Source: Bradyrhizobium sp.
GTDB lineage: Bacteria > Pseudomonadota > Alphaproteobacteria > Rhizobiales > Xanthobacteraceae
Direction: 5' to 3'
NCBI RefSeq assembly: GCF_027451485.1
Contig: NZ_DAIDJE010000025.1
Span: 1-64,000, forward strand
DNA: 64,000 nt
Numbering within the stretch: the first letter of the stretch is position 1; every line of letters begins with the position of its first letter. A program made the position numbers and the translations under genes. The notes under the pieces are model-generated. The model did not search any database and had not been told where the DNA came from. It saw only the letters and a program-made list of their open reading frames with translations. This document shows positions 35,621 to 44,489 of this stretch, one piece after another.

Positions 35621-36019
35621 TTATCCATGTGCAGCCTCCGCTTTCAAGGCTTCGTGGATGTTGTTACGCTTCCAGCTGGTTTCCTTGTCATTGATCTGCA
35701 TGTCAAACGACAGCGCGAATTTGCGTTTAGCGAAAACCGGATCGAGGTACGCCGACAAGGCGCGAAAAATGCGTTCGCCGGCTTCTTTGCGCGTTTTGAG
35801 GTCGCGCCCCTCGCCGAGCCGCAGCAGCATGTCGAGGAAACCAAAATCAGGATTGCCGTCGCCGATTGCATAATGCCCGCACCGCACCGCGCGGACACGG
35901 ATGCCGCCGAGCGGGAAAATCCCGGTCTCTACCGCGGCCTTGCGAACGATTTCGACCAGCTCTGACATGTCGATATGGCTGTCGAGATTGGCTGAATACT
36001 CGATCGTGAAATGGGGCAT
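35621..36019 (-). CDS. hpaF: 5-carboxymethyl-2-hydroxymuconate delta-isomerase
   Basis: A 132-aa tautomerase-superfamily protein. The chain starts MPHFTIEYSANL, so Pro2 becomes the catalytic N-terminal proline after Met removal; TGIFPLGGIRVR and FLDMLLRLGEGRD match E. coli HpcD/HpaF (about 126 aa). It isomerises the ring-cleavage product of homoprotocatechuate after dehydrogenation. First gene of a two-gene unit with hpaD, divergent from hpaR. Confidence 0.88.
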   Translation of the reverse strand: MPHFTIEYSANLDSHIDMSELVEIVRKAAVETGIFPLGGIRVRAVRCGHYAIGDGNPDFGFLDMLLRLGEGRDLKTRKEAGERIFRALSAYLDPVFAKRKFALSFDMQINDKETSWKRNNIHEALKAEAAHG

Positions 36020-36136
36020 GGCGGGGTTACTCCATGGAGGTCCGCTCGGTCGGGCGGCGGCAGTTCCACAGAAGAGGGACCATCATCGGTGTGGCGGCCG
36101 CTCAGAACAACGCAAAATCCCGATGTCGAAAGATGA

Positions 36137-36148
36137 TTAACATGTTAA
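36137..36148. promoter_or_regulatory. Perfect 12-bp palindrome, likely HpaR operator
   Basis: TTAACATGTTAA, a perfect dyad, lies in the 194-bp divergent gap between the isomerase and hpaR genes, followed 1 nt later by another TTAA. MarR-family proteins bind AT-rich dyads of this size, and HpaR homologues control adjacent hpa genes. It lies 66 nt before the hpaR start and 118 nt before hpaF. Confidence 0.5.
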
Positions 36149-36213
36149 GTTAAGCCCGGCAAATCGCATTGATTTTGTGCGGCGCACACGATCCTGGATC
36201 AACGGACGCGGCA

Positions 36214-36735
36214 ATGACGTCTAAGAGATCGACCGGCACTGCTGGTCTGCACGTGGTTGACCGCCGGATTCCGATGCGCGACTTCTCGAAATCGCTGCCG
36301 ATGTCGCTGTTGCGCGCGCGGGAAGCGGTGATGAAGCAGTTTCGCCCGTCGCTGCGTGTTCATGGATTGACCGAGCAGCAGTGGCGGATTCTGCGGGCAC
36401 TGGCTGCGGTCGATGCGATTGAGGTGACGGAATTGGCCCGCGTCGCCTTCCTGCTAGGCCCGAGCCTGTCGCGGATCCTGCGCGACCTGGAAGGCCGCCA
36501 GTTGATCGAGCGCCGAACGCGGAAGGCCGACCTGCGCCGCGGCGTCGTTTCAATTTCCCAGAAAGGTTTGAAGCTGATCGAGGTCGTGGCTCCGACCTCG
36601 GAAGCCATCTACGCCGCCATTACACAGCGCTACGGCACCCAAAGGCTGGCTAAGCTCCAGGACATGCTGGTCGCGTTGGAAGATGGTCTGGGGACGCTCG
36701 AACTGGCTGATGCCGCACCTTCAGAAGGTAAATGA
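36214..36735 (+). CDS. hpaR: MarR-family regulator (HpaR-like)
   Basis: A 173-aa winged-helix repressor. RIPMRDFSKSLPMSLLRARE, LTEQQWRILRALA and FLLGPSLSRILRDLE match HpaR, the repressor of homoprotocatechuate operons, which is released by hydroxyphenylacetate-type ligands. Divergent from hpaF-hpaD with a palindrome between. The ATG at 36214 is chosen; the frame opens at a TTG 15 codons earlier, near the palindrome. The tail after residue 160 is short and charged. Confidence 0.85.
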   Translation: MTSKRSTGTAGLHVVDRRIPMRDFSKSLPMSLLRAREAVMKQFRPSLRVHGLTEQQWRILRALAAVDAIEVTELARVAFLLGPSLSRILRDLEGRQLIERRTRKADLRRGVVSISQKGLKLIEVVAPTSEAIYAAITQRYGTQRLAKLQDMLVALEDGLGTLELADAAPSEGK

Positions 36736-36838
36736 TAAGCGTTTTCGAGCGAAGTGGAAACCGGTTCGCATGAAGAAAGCGCGCAAAACGAGAAGCTGGA
36801 GCTCAATTTGGTTTCAGTCAAAACCGGATATGCTCCAG
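36734..36838. repeat. Rhizobiales-type intergenic repeat with terminal hairpin
   Basis: Right after hpaR comes GCGTTTTCGAGCGAAGTGG..ACCGGTTCGC..GAAGAAA.CGC.CAAAAC, a phrase I recognise as a recurrent intergenic element in Bradyrhizobium and relatives. It ends in a hairpin: CTGGAGC (36796-36802) pairs with GCTCCAG (36832-36838), and GGTTT with AAACC inside. Recognition is from memory; copy number is not checked. It may act as the hpaR terminator. Confidence 0.65.
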
Positions 36839-37003
36839 CCGCAAATCTCACGACCGCTGCCGAGCAATTTCGGCATACCCTTGTTACCGCCATGGTCTTG
36901 CTCACCGCGCAAAACGCGCGCATGGGATTATCGCTGGTCCGCCGCGGCGGTGGCATAAGCACCACGAAAACACGAGCGCCAAACCGAAAGAGCCACGACT
37001 GCC

Positions 37004-38113
37004 ATGGTCACGATCCAGGTTCCAAATCTCATCAATTTTGTTGCGGACATTTTCGCTCACGCGGAGTCCTCTCCGGAAGAGGCGCGGCGCATTGCGACTT
37101 ATCTGACGACCGCCAACCTCACCGGGCATGACAGCCACGGGGTGATCCGCGTCCCGGTCTATTTGCGCTGGAAGAAGATGGGCTCGGTCGTTCCAAACCA
37201 GAGCGCCGAGGTCGTGGTCGATACGCCGTCACTGGCCGTGGTGGACGGAAAGTTCGGCTATGGACAGACCGTGGCGCCGGTTGCAGTGAAGATCGGTATC
37301 GAAAAATGCAAGAAGGCGGGGCTAGCCGCGATTGCCTTGCGCAATGCCGGACATATCGGCCGGGTCGGCGATTGGGCCGAGATGGCAGCAGCCGAAGGCC
37401 TCGTCTCGGTGCATTTCGTCAATGCGGCGGGCTCGCTTCTGGTTGCGCCGTTCGGCGGCGTCGAGAAGCGGCTGTCAACCGCGCCTTATTGCGTCGGCGT
37501 TCCGCGCCAGGGCCAGGACCCGATCGTGCTGGATTTCGCCACGTCCATCGTCGCCGAAGGCAAGTGCCTGGTCGCAAGCCGCGGTGGCAAAAAGCTTCCC
37601 AAGGGCGCGTTGATCGATGGCGATGGTACCTTGAGCGAGGATCCGCACGTGCTCTACGGCCCCTACACGGCGGATGGCCCGCGCGATCACACGAGGGGCA
37701 CCGGTGCAATTCGCGCTTTCGGCGAGCATAAGGGCTCGGGGCTTGCGTTCATGTGCGAGCTGCTCGGCGGTGCTTTGACCGGCACGGGCGCTACCGCGCC
37801 GAACCGGCGCTTTGCCAACGGCATGCTCGCCTTCTACATCGACCCCAGCGTCGTCGACCCCGCGCATTTCTTCGATGGCGAAATTTCCCGTTACGTCGAT
37901 TTCATCCGCGGGACCAAGCCGATTGCAGGCGGCGACCCGGTCATGATTCCGGGTGACGTCGAGCGCAAGACCCGAGCCGAGCGCACGCAGAACGGCATTC
38001 CGCTGCCGGATGACACCTGGGCTGCAATCGTCAACGCCGCCCGCGAGGTCGGCGTCGGCGAGGCGAGCATTCAAATGGCAACCCAGAGCTCCGATTCCGG
38101 AGTTCGCAAATGA
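37004..38113 (+). CDS. Malate/L-lactate dehydrogenase family oxidoreductase (Ldh_2)
   Basis: A 369-aa NAD(P)-dependent reductase of the type II malate/lactate dehydrogenase family, a fold distinct from Rossmann dehydrogenases. The blocks GHDSHGVIRVP, VDGKFGYGQ, ALRNAGHIGRVGDWAE and GEHKGSGLAFMCELLGGALTG are diagnostic; His in HDSHG is the proton donor. Related enzymes act on sulpholactate, ureidoglycolate, 2,3-diketogulonate or delta-1-pyrroline-2-carboxylate. With the aldolase and UxaA-type dehydratase downstream it suggests sugar-acid or hydroxy-acid catabolism. Not expected in the hpa pathway. Confidence 0.85.
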   Translation: MVTIQVPNLINFVADIFAHAESSPEEARRIATYLTTANLTGHDSHGVIRVPVYLRWKKMGSVVPNQSAEVVVDTPSLAVVDGKFGYGQTVAPVAVKIGIEKCKKAGLAAIALRNAGHIGRVGDWAEMAAAEGLVSVHFVNAAGSLLVAPFGGVEKRLSTAPYCVGVPRQGQDPIVLDFATSIVAEGKCLVASRGGKKLPKGALIDGDGTLSEDPHVLYGPYTADGPRDHTRGTGAIRAFGEHKGSGLAFMCELLGGALTGTGATAPNRRFANGMLAFYIDPSVVDPAHFFDGEISRYVDFIRGTKPIAGGDPVMIPGDVERKTRAERTQNGIPLPDDTWAAIVNAAREVGVGEASIQMATQSSDSGVRK

Positions 38114-38170
38114 TTGCAGCGACCCATGATGTGAACTCCGAAATCGAACGAGCTCTCCGATATATCGATC

Positions 38171-38247
38171 CTGGTACGGCTTTGAAATTGAAGTCCTACG
38201 ACGAATTTGCCGGGACGCCGTCAGGAACTTCAAATTCGCCGTACCAG
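38171..38247. repeat. Long imperfect inverted repeat
   Basis: CTGGTACGGC followed by TTTGAAATTGAAGTCCT (38171-38197) is mirrored by AGGAACTTCAAATTCGCC then GTACCAG (38223-38247), about 25-nt arms with a perfect 10-bp outer part and a 25-nt loop. It lies in the 270-bp gap after the dehydrogenase. It could be a terminator, a regulatory hairpin or a relic of a small mobile element. Confidence 0.55.
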
Positions 38248-38383
38248 TAATGCGTGAATTTGCCGAGCCGGCGGCTTTGTTCAACGCTACAAGCGGACAC
38301 CGAATTGGCGCGTAACCGGGACGCTCAGCCTCAGCGTTTCCGTTCGCGATGCCGAAACAGAATTGCAACTCAGGGGAAGAACA

Positions 38384-39160
38384 ATGGCAAACAAGGTCAA
38401 GGAAATCTGGGCGTCGGGCAAGGTGGTTTTGAACGCCTGGCTTGCGATTCCCTCCGGCTTTTCGGCCGAGGTGATCGCGCAATGCGGTTTCGACAGCGTC
38501 ACCGTCGATATGCAGCATGGCGTGCAGGACTATCAGTCGATGGTCCAGTGTTTTCAGGCCATGCACGGCCATCCGGTGACGCCGATGGTGCGGGTGCCGT
38601 GGAATGAGCCTGGCATCATTGGCAAGGTTCTCGATGGCGGCGCCTATGGCGTGATCTGCCCGATGATCAATACGCCGGACGAGGCCAGAAGCCTCGTTGC
38701 CTACAGCAAATATCCGCCTCTTGGCACGCGTTCGAACGGCCCGATCCGCGCGGGCCTCTACGGGACGGCCGGCAGCTATCAGAAGACCGCCAATCAGGAC
38801 ACCGTGGTGCTCCCGATGATGGAGACGAAGACAGCGATCGAGAACATGGAGGCAATCCTCGACGTTGAAGGCATCGACGGCGTTTATATCGGGCCCTCCG
38901 ACCTCGGCTTCTCCTATGGACTGGTGCCCAAGCTCGATCGCGAGGAGCCGGAAATTCTGAAGATCTACGAGAAGATCGTGAAGGAATGCGGCAAGCGCGG
39001 CCTCCACCCGGGCATCCATTGCTCGGGCGCCGATGGCGCGCTGAGGGCGATCAATATGGGCTTCCGCCTCGTAACGCTGTTCAACGAGGTCGGCCTGATG
39101 GCGACCTATGCGCGGATGCAGACCGCGCAGACCAGGAAGGAGTCGGGAGGCAAAGCCTGA
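38384..39160 (+). CDS. HpcH/HpaI-family class II aldolase
   Basis: A 258-aa metal-dependent pyruvate aldolase of the HpcH/HpaI family. Blocks VTVDMQHGVQDY, PMVRVPWNEPG, GAYGVICPMINTPDEA, and IGPSDLGFSYG are the metal and substrate loops. HpaI cleaves 4-hydroxy-2-oxoheptanedioate at the end of the homoprotocatechuate pathway, but relatives cleave 2-keto-3-deoxy sugar acids. Context is mixed: hpaD/hpaF lie 3 kb away, while a UxaA-type dehydratase follows immediately, so I leave the symbol blank. AGGGGAAG precedes the ATG. Confidence 0.85.
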   Translation: MANKVKEIWASGKVVLNAWLAIPSGFSAEVIAQCGFDSVTVDMQHGVQDYQSMVQCFQAMHGHPVTPMVRVPWNEPGIIGKVLDGGAYGVICPMINTPDEARSLVAYSKYPPLGTRSNGPIRAGLYGTAGSYQKTANQDTVVLPMMETKTAIENMEAILDVEGIDGVYIGPSDLGFSYGLVPKLDREEPEILKIYEKIVKECGKRGLHPGIHCSGADGALRAINMGFRLVTLFNEVGLMATYARMQTAQTRKESGGKA

Positions 39161-39259
39161 AGGCCAGTCACGAACAAGGACTAGCGAACAGATCCTTGCT
39201 GTTCGCTATCCGTCGCTCCGTATTCGCACCTTCGTTCGCCGTTGCAGAGGAGATTAATC

Positions 39260-40783
39260 ATGGCCCCGTCACCCGTCATTCGTCTGCACCCTGATGATGG
39301 CGTCTTGATCGCCCGGTCGAGCCTGCCGCCCGGCCTTGGGGTGGCGGACGGCGTCACTACGGTCGAACGCATTCCGGCCGGTCATAAAGTCGCGGTCAAG
39401 CCGATCGCGGTCGGCGAGCCCGTTCGCCGCTATGGACAGATCATCGGCTTTGCCACTGCACCGATTTCGCCGGGCCAGCATGTGCATACGCAGAATTGCG
39501 GGATGGGCGACTTCGCCAAGGATTACGCATTCGGCGTCGATGTGAAACCCGTGCCGAATTTCGATCTGCCGGCGACGTTCGAGGGCATCCGCCGTCCCGA
39601 CGGACGGGTCGCGACCCGCAATTATATCGGCATCCTCACATCGGTGAATTGCAGTGCGCATGTCGCCGGTCTGGTCGCGGATGTGTTTCGGAAGAACCCG
39701 TTCACCGGGGATGATCCGCTGGCCGACTTTCCCAATGTCGACGGCGTGGTCGCGCTCACCCACAAGACCGGTTGCGGCATGACCCAGGACGAGCCGCTCG
39801 CGCTTCTCCGCCGGACGCTCGGCGGCTATGCGCGGCATGCGAATTTCGCCGCGGTCGTCGTGCTGGGTCTTGGCTGCGAGGTCAACCAGATCGGCGGGAT
39901 GATGCAGGAGCAGAAGCTCGCCGGCCGGTTGCGTGAACTGGAAATTCAACAGATCGGCGGCACGCGCAAGACGGTCGAGGCCGGCGTGGCGTTCGTGCGT
40001 GAGGCGCTCGCCGACGCCAACAGGGTCAAGCGCGAGGCGGTCCCGGCGAGCGAATTGACGGTTGCCCTGCAATGCGGCGGCTCTGACGGCTACTCCGGTG
40101 TGTCGGCCAATCCGGCGCTCGGGGCAGCAAGCGATCTTCTCGTTAGCCACGGCGGCACGGTCATTCTGTCGGAGACGCCGGAGACCTATGGCGCCGAGCA
40201 TCTCTTGACCCGGCGCGCGGTCAGCCGCGAGGTCGGCGAAAAGCTCGTGAAGCTGATGCGCTGGTGGGAAGAATACACCGCGCGCGAAGGCGCCGAGATG
40301 AACGCCAATCCGAGCCCCGGCAACAAAGCCGGCGGCCTGACGACCATCCTGGAAAAATCGCTCGGCGCGATGGCGAAGGCGGGCAGCACCAATTTGGTCG
40401 ACGTACTGAACTATGCGGAAGCCGTCACCAAGAAGGGCTTTGTCTTCATGGATACGCCCGGCTACGACCCGGTCGCGGCGACGGGACAGGTGGCAGGCGG
40501 CGCCAATCTCGTGTGCTTCACCACCGGCCGCGGCAGCGTTTTCGGCTGCAAGCCGGCGCCGTCGATCAAGCTTGCGACCAACACCCCCATGTACAAGCGC
40601 ATGGAAGACGACATGGACGTCAATTGCGGCACCATCCTCGACGGCGAGGAGACGGTACAGCAATGCGGCGAGCGCATTTTCGACCTGATGCTCAAGACTG
40701 CCTCCGGCCGGCCGACCAAGAGCGAGAGTTTCGATTTTGGCGGCGCCGAATTCGCACCTTGGGTGCTCGGCGCGACGATGTAG
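39260..40783 (+). CDS. UxaA/GarD-family sugar-acid dehydratase
   Basis: A 507-aa protein with an N-terminal SAF domain (about 10-95) and a large UxaA domain. Diagnostic blocks: GIRRPDGRVATRNYIGIL, THKTGCGM, GLGCEVNQIG, LQCGGSDGYSGVSANPA and NPSPGNKAGGLTTILEKSLG. Altronate and galactarate dehydratases have this build and need Fe or Mn. Sulpholactate sulpho-lyase (SuyAB) is the split relative. Starts 99 nt after the aldolase with GAGGAG before the ATG. Dehydratase, aldolase and reductase together fit degradation of a sugar acid to pyruvate. Confidence 0.85.
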   Translation: MAPSPVIRLHPDDGVLIARSSLPPGLGVADGVTTVERIPAGHKVAVKPIAVGEPVRRYGQIIGFATAPISPGQHVHTQNCGMGDFAKDYAFGVDVKPVPNFDLPATFEGIRRPDGRVATRNYIGILTSVNCSAHVAGLVADVFRKNPFTGDDPLADFPNVDGVVALTHKTGCGMTQDEPLALLRRTLGGYARHANFAAVVVLGLGCEVNQIGGMMQEQKLAGRLRELEIQQIGGTRKTVEAGVAFVREALADANRVKREAVPASELTVALQCGGSDGYSGVSANPALGAASDLLVSHGGTVILSETPETYGAEHLLTRRAVSREVGEKLVKLMRWWEEYTAREGAEMNANPSPGNKAGGLTTILEKSLGAMAKAGSTNLVDVLNYAEAVTKKGFVFMDTPGYDPVAATGQVAGGANLVCFTTGRGSVFGCKPAPSIKLATNTPMYKRMEDDMDVNCGTILDGEETVQQCGERIFDLMLKTASGRPTKSESFDFGGAEFAPWVLGATM

Positions 40784-40836
40784 GAAAGCGAATGGTGGTG
40801 CGGGCCACGGCCGGCGCGAGCCTGCCGCATTCGTTA

Positions 40837-40892
40837 TCCTCGCCTTATCGACGGGCCTTGCGTGGCGCGCCGTCCGATAAGATGAGCGAGGA
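40837..40892. terminator. Bidirectional terminator-like hairpin
   Basis: Between convergent genes, TCCTCGC and CTTATCGACGG (40837-40854) pair with CCGTCCGATAAG (40870-40881, one bulged C) and GCGAGGA (40886-40892, after a 4-nt offset). The 11-bp inner arm plus 7-bp outer arm make a strong stem in either direction. No clear T run. Confidence 0.55.
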
Positions 40893-40906
40893 CTGGCTTG
40901 CCTTGG

Positions 40907-42643
40907 TTAGTGGCCGGCTATCGTCCGCGCGGAATTGCCGCTCGCGGCCCGCAGATCCTGGAAGAACTTTTCGACTTCGCGCGACAGCCGTTCGGCGGTT
41001 GACGCCAGGTCGGTCGAGGCAGAGAGCACCGACGAGGCGCCCTTGTTGGTGTTCGCGATCGCATCGTTGAGCGATCCAATGTTGGCGACGAGCGTCGAAT
41101 TGCCATCCGCCGCGAGCTGGGCGTTCTGCGAGATTTCGCGGGTGGCAGCGTCTTGTTGTCCGACCGCCCCGGCAATATTGCTCGTGACGTCGTTGATCTC
41201 TCGTACGGCAGTGCCGATCTCGCGCACCGCTTCGACCGCATTGCGCGTCGAAGCCTGGATCATGCTGATGTTCTGGCCGATTTCCGACGTGGCCTTGGCG
41301 GTCTGGCCGGCCAGCGCCTTGACCTCATGGGCTACGACGGCAAAGCCGCGCCCAGCCTCGCCGGCGCGGGCGGCTTCGATGGTGGCGTTCAGCGCCAGAA
41401 GATTGGTCTGCTCGGCGATCGCCTGAATGAGGTTGAGCACGCCATCAATGCGCTGGGTCGCAGCGGCCAGGCTCTCAATTTCGGCAACCGATTTTTCGGT
41501 GCGCTGGCCGGCCTGTTCAACGACCTCGGCGGACTGCCGCACCTGGCGGCCGATCTCCTCGATCGAAGCCGACAACTGCTCGGCGGCGCTCGCAACGGCA
41601 AAGACATTGCTGGACGCTTGTTCGGTCGCTCGTGCGGCGGCAGTCGCCCGCCCGCTGGCGTCGGATGCAACGCTGGAGATCGACTGCGCCGTATCGCGCA
41701 TCGCCGAGGCATTGTCGTTCACAGCGCCCAGCACGCTGCCGATGGCGTCGCGGAACGATTCAACCGAAGTTTCAATTTGGCGCGTGCGCTCATCACGCGC
41801 CTTGGAATCCAGGATCACCTGCGAATTGAGATTGCGGTTGCGATCCATGGCTTGCTGGAAAATACCGATCGCCCGGGCCAATGCGCCGATTTCGTCCTGC
41901 CGTTCCGTGTGCGGGACCTCAATGCCCTCGGCACCCTCGGCAACCTGCTTGATGGTGGTGGTAATTACCGAAAGCGGCCGCGCCACCATCCGGGCGATGA
42001 TGAAGATGCCGACAGCGACCAGAACCAGCTCCAGCCCGCCAAGACAAGTCAGGAGGAAAGCCAGCTGACGATTGACCTCGGTCTGCTCGGCAATCGTCTT
42101 GCTGCGTTCGGCATAGACCTTCGAGAGCGCTTCCAGATCCTTGTTCAGTGCCTTGCGCACGTTTCGATTGGCTTCGTTGTCGCCCCATTCCCGGCCGGCC
42201 TCGTGACTGACTTCGATGGCGCGGCGGACGAGTTCGTTGCGGAATTCGACAAAAGTATCGATGCGCTTCTTGAAGGCGGCGAATTGCTCGCGGTCGTCTT
42301 CCTGGACGATGGATTGCCACTTGTTGACGACCTCAAGCAGCTGGCTACTGAACTTGTGCAGGCCGTCGCCGTATTTTTTCACGACCGGCAGGTCTGTCGA
42401 CATGTAAATGCCGCGGGATTCCATCACCACCGCATAGACCAGCGAGTTGACGCGCTCGACATTGAGCGCGGCCTGGCTCGCGGTTTCAATGGCCTCGGTC
42501 AGCGCGGCGCCGCGCCGGGTATTGTAGACGGAGAGCACCGTGATCGCAGCGGTCAGAACCGCGAACAGGGCAAAAACCGAATAAAGCTTGAAAGCGAGCG
42601 AAACGCTCGATGCTTTGGAGCCCGACGGCGCAATAGACGTCAT
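40907..42643 (-). CDS. Methyl-accepting chemotaxis protein
   Basis: A 578-aa chemoreceptor. N-terminal helix (about 17-40), a ~150-residue periplasmic helical sensor, a second membrane helix (about 190-215, [20 protein letters not shown]), a HAMP domain and the cytoplasmic signalling domain with the hairpin tip [20 protein letters not shown]. The sensor resembles four-helix-bundle ligand domains; ligand unknown. It starts at 42643 after GGGGGAG. No che genes are near. It is divergent from eutB, which could mean ethanolamine-related sensing, but that is speculative. Confidence 0.92.
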   Translation of the reverse strand: MTSIAPSGSKASSVSLAFKLYSVFALFAVLTAAITVLSVYNTRRGAALTEAIETASQAALNVERVNSLVYAVVMESRGIYMSTDLPVVKKYGDGLHKFSSQLLEVVNKWQSIVQEDDREQFAAFKKRIDTFVEFRNELVRRAIEVSHEAGREWGDNEANRNVRKALNKDLEALSKVYAERSKTIAEQTEVNRQLAFLLTCLGGLELVLVAVGIFIIARMVARPLSVITTTIKQVAEGAEGIEVPHTERQDEIGALARAIGIFQQAMDRNRNLNSQVILDSKARDERTRQIETSVESFRDAIGSVLGAVNDNASAMRDTAQSISSVASDASGRATAAARATEQASSNVFAVASAAEQLSASIEEIGRQVRQSAEVVEQAGQRTEKSVAEIESLAAATQRIDGVLNLIQAIAEQTNLLALNATIEAARAGEAGRGFAVVAHEVKALAGQTAKATSEIGQNISMIQASTRNAVEAVREIGTAVREINDVTSNIAGAVGQQDAATREISQNAQLAADGNSTLVANIGSLNDAIANTNKGASSVLSASTDLASTAERLSREVEKFFQDLRAASGNSARTIAGH

Positions 42644-42774
42644 GATATTGGGCTCCCCCGCCCCGCAGAGGCCAGTCACCAAGTGCTGGCGTGATCGAAA
42701 CTATGTGAAATTTTCCTCTAGAAATTGTAAATCTCATGCTGTTTTAGGCACCATGACACCGTTTCAACCTGAGT

Positions 42775-42793
42775 TTGGCATTTTGCATGCCAA
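42775..42793. promoter_or_regulatory. Palindrome/sigma-54-like site and TTGGCA repeats before eutB
   Basis: TTGGCAT, 5 nt, ATGCCAA is a perfect dyad in the 320-bp gap between the chemoreceptor and eutB. Read either way it gives TGGCAT-N5-ATGCC with GG and GC spaced as in sigma-54 promoters, though the -12 box is imperfect. Two further TTGGCAGC copies (42842-42849 and 42864-42871) start 22 bp apart, two helical turns, closer to eutB. A TTGACA at 42814 has no good -10. Regulator unknown. Confidence 0.4.
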
Positions 42794-42963
42794 TTCCGAG
42801 GACTAAAAAATCCTTGACACTCCAATGAGTTAAATTGCCGGTTGGCAGCAACAGGTTAGGCAATTGGCAGCGCCGAGCGCTCCGGTCATAGTCGCGAGGT
42901 GCATCGCAACATGTTAGCCTAGTAGAAGGATTTTGCTGGCATCGCTGACGGTCCGGAGCGAGC

Positions 42964-44346
42964 ATGACCTATCGGCACGTCATCGGCGGCACGGCCTACG
43001 TCTTCGCTGATCTTCGCGATCTCCTGGCTAAAGCGAGCCCACCCCGCTCCGGCGATCGCCTTGCAGGGCTCGCCGCCGAAAGCGCCGAACAGATGGTCGC
43101 TGCCCGGATCGCGCTGGCGGATGTTCCGCTCAAGCAATTCCTCAATGAGGCGGTCATTCCATACGAGGTCTGCGAGGTGACCCGGCTGATCGTCGACAGT
43201 CACGATGCGCAGGCCTTTGCTCCCATCGCCACGCTGACGGTTGGATCGTTTCGTGACTGGCTGCTCTCGGGAAATGCCGGCCCGGATGCGCTCAAGGCCA
43301 TTGCGCGGGGGATTACGCCGGAAATGGCGGCGGCCGTTTCGAAACTGATGCGCAATCAGGATTTGATTCTGGCCGCCAAGAAATGCGAGGTCGTGACCGC
43401 CTTTCGCGATACGATCGGCTTGAGCGGGCGGATGAGCGTTCGGCTGCAGCCCAACCACCCCTTCGATGACGCAAAGGGAATCACCGCGTCTGTAATGGAC
43501 GGCATCCTGCTGGGGGCGGGCGATGCCTGCATCGGCATCAACCCGGCAAGCGATGATCCCGCCGTCATCGGCAGGCTGTTGCATCTGCTCGACGAGATCA
43601 TCGGCCGGCTGCAAATGCCTACCCAGGCTTGCGTGCTGTCCCATATCACGACGACGCTTCGGCTGATCGCCAAGCGGGTACCGGTCGATCTCATCTTTCA
43701 GTCGATCGCAGGCACGGAAGCGGCCAATCGAAGCTTTGGCGTCGACCTCGCATTGCTGCGCGAAGCTCACGATGCCGGCCGCTCGCTTGGTCGCGGCACA
43801 GTCGGCAACAACGTGATGTATTTCGAAACAGGGCAGGGATCGGCGCTGTCCGCCAATGCCCATCATGGCCTCGATCAGCAGACGTGTGAGGCACGCGCTT
43901 ATGCCGTCGCGCGTGCGTTCGACCCGCTGCTGGTTAACAGTGTCGTAGGGTTTATCGGCCCGGAATACCTCTACGATGGCAAGCAGATCATCCGCGCCGG
44001 TCTGGAGGACCACTTTTGCGGCAAGCTGCTCGGAGTGCCGCTCGGCGTGGATGTTTGCTACACCAATCATGCCGAAGCCGATCAGGACGACATGGACAAC
44101 CTGCTGACCCTGCTGGCGGCTGCCGGCGTTAATTTCATCATGGGAGTGCCGGGCGCCGACGATGTGATGTTGAATTATCAATCGACGTCGTTCCACGATG
44201 CTCTCTATGTCCGGGATCTGTTCAAGCTGAAGCGTGCACCGGAATTCGACGACTGGCTGTTCCGCACGGGGCTTGTGGATATGAATCATCGGCTGGTCGG
44301 TAACAGTGATTTGTTGCCCGAATTTGCCCGCCGGATGATTGCCTGA
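42964..44346 (+). CDS. eutB: Ethanolamine ammonia-lyase large subunit
   Basis: A 460-aa EutB, the catalytic subunit of adenosylcobalamin-dependent ethanolamine ammonia-lyase (ethanolamine to acetaldehyde and ammonia). Long blocks match E. coli EutB: NHPFDDAKGI, FETGQGSALSANAHHG, VVGFIGPEYLYDGKQ, DVCYTNHAEADQDDMDNL and GADDVMLNYQSTS. Length is standard. Unusually, the partner eutC is not next: hpnP lies between. No eutA reactivase, microcompartment shell or aldehyde dehydrogenase gene is in the window. Confidence 0.95.
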   Translation: MTYRHVIGGTAYVFADLRDLLAKASPPRSGDRLAGLAAESAEQMVAARIALADVPLKQFLNEAVIPYEVCEVTRLIVDSHDAQAFAPIATLTVGSFRDWLLSGNAGPDALKAIARGITPEMAAAVSKLMRNQDLILAAKKCEVVTAFRDTIGLSGRMSVRLQPNHPFDDAKGITASVMDGILLGAGDACIGINPASDDPAVIGRLLHLLDEIIGRLQMPTQACVLSHITTTLRLIAKRVPVDLIFQSIAGTEAANRSFGVDLALLREAHDAGRSLGRGTVGNNVMYFETGQGSALSANAHHGLDQQTCEARAYAVARAFDPLLVNSVVGFIGPEYLYDGKQIIRAGLEDHFCGKLLGVPLGVDVCYTNHAEADQDDMDNLLTLLAAAGVNFIMGVPGADDVMLNYQSTSFHDALYVRDLFKLKRAPEFDDWLFRTGLVDMNHRLVGNSDLLPEFARRMIA

Positions 44347-44489
44347 GAACTGTCGCAAGCCTATCTGCGACGTTTGCAACTCTCTCCTCGATGCTGGGTT
44401 AGACTGCAGCCACAATCCTGAAAAATTGGTGGTTCAGCCTGCGGGTTGCGTGATTAACTTAGGTGAAAGTAACGGCGCAGAGGGGAGCG

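Noticed and set aside
36754..37131. 125-codon frame between hpaR and the dehydrogenase
   Set aside because: Starts in the intergenic repeat and runs out of frame into a conserved gene.
42814..42836. TTGACA promoter for eutB
   Set aside because: Good -35 but the only TAAATT is 11 nt away and nothing fits at 17 nt.
44347..44489. EcfG-type general-stress promoter before hpnP
   Set aside because: Known to control hpnP in Rhodopseudomonas, but the only GAAC...CGTT pair here has a 20-nt spacer instead of 16-17.
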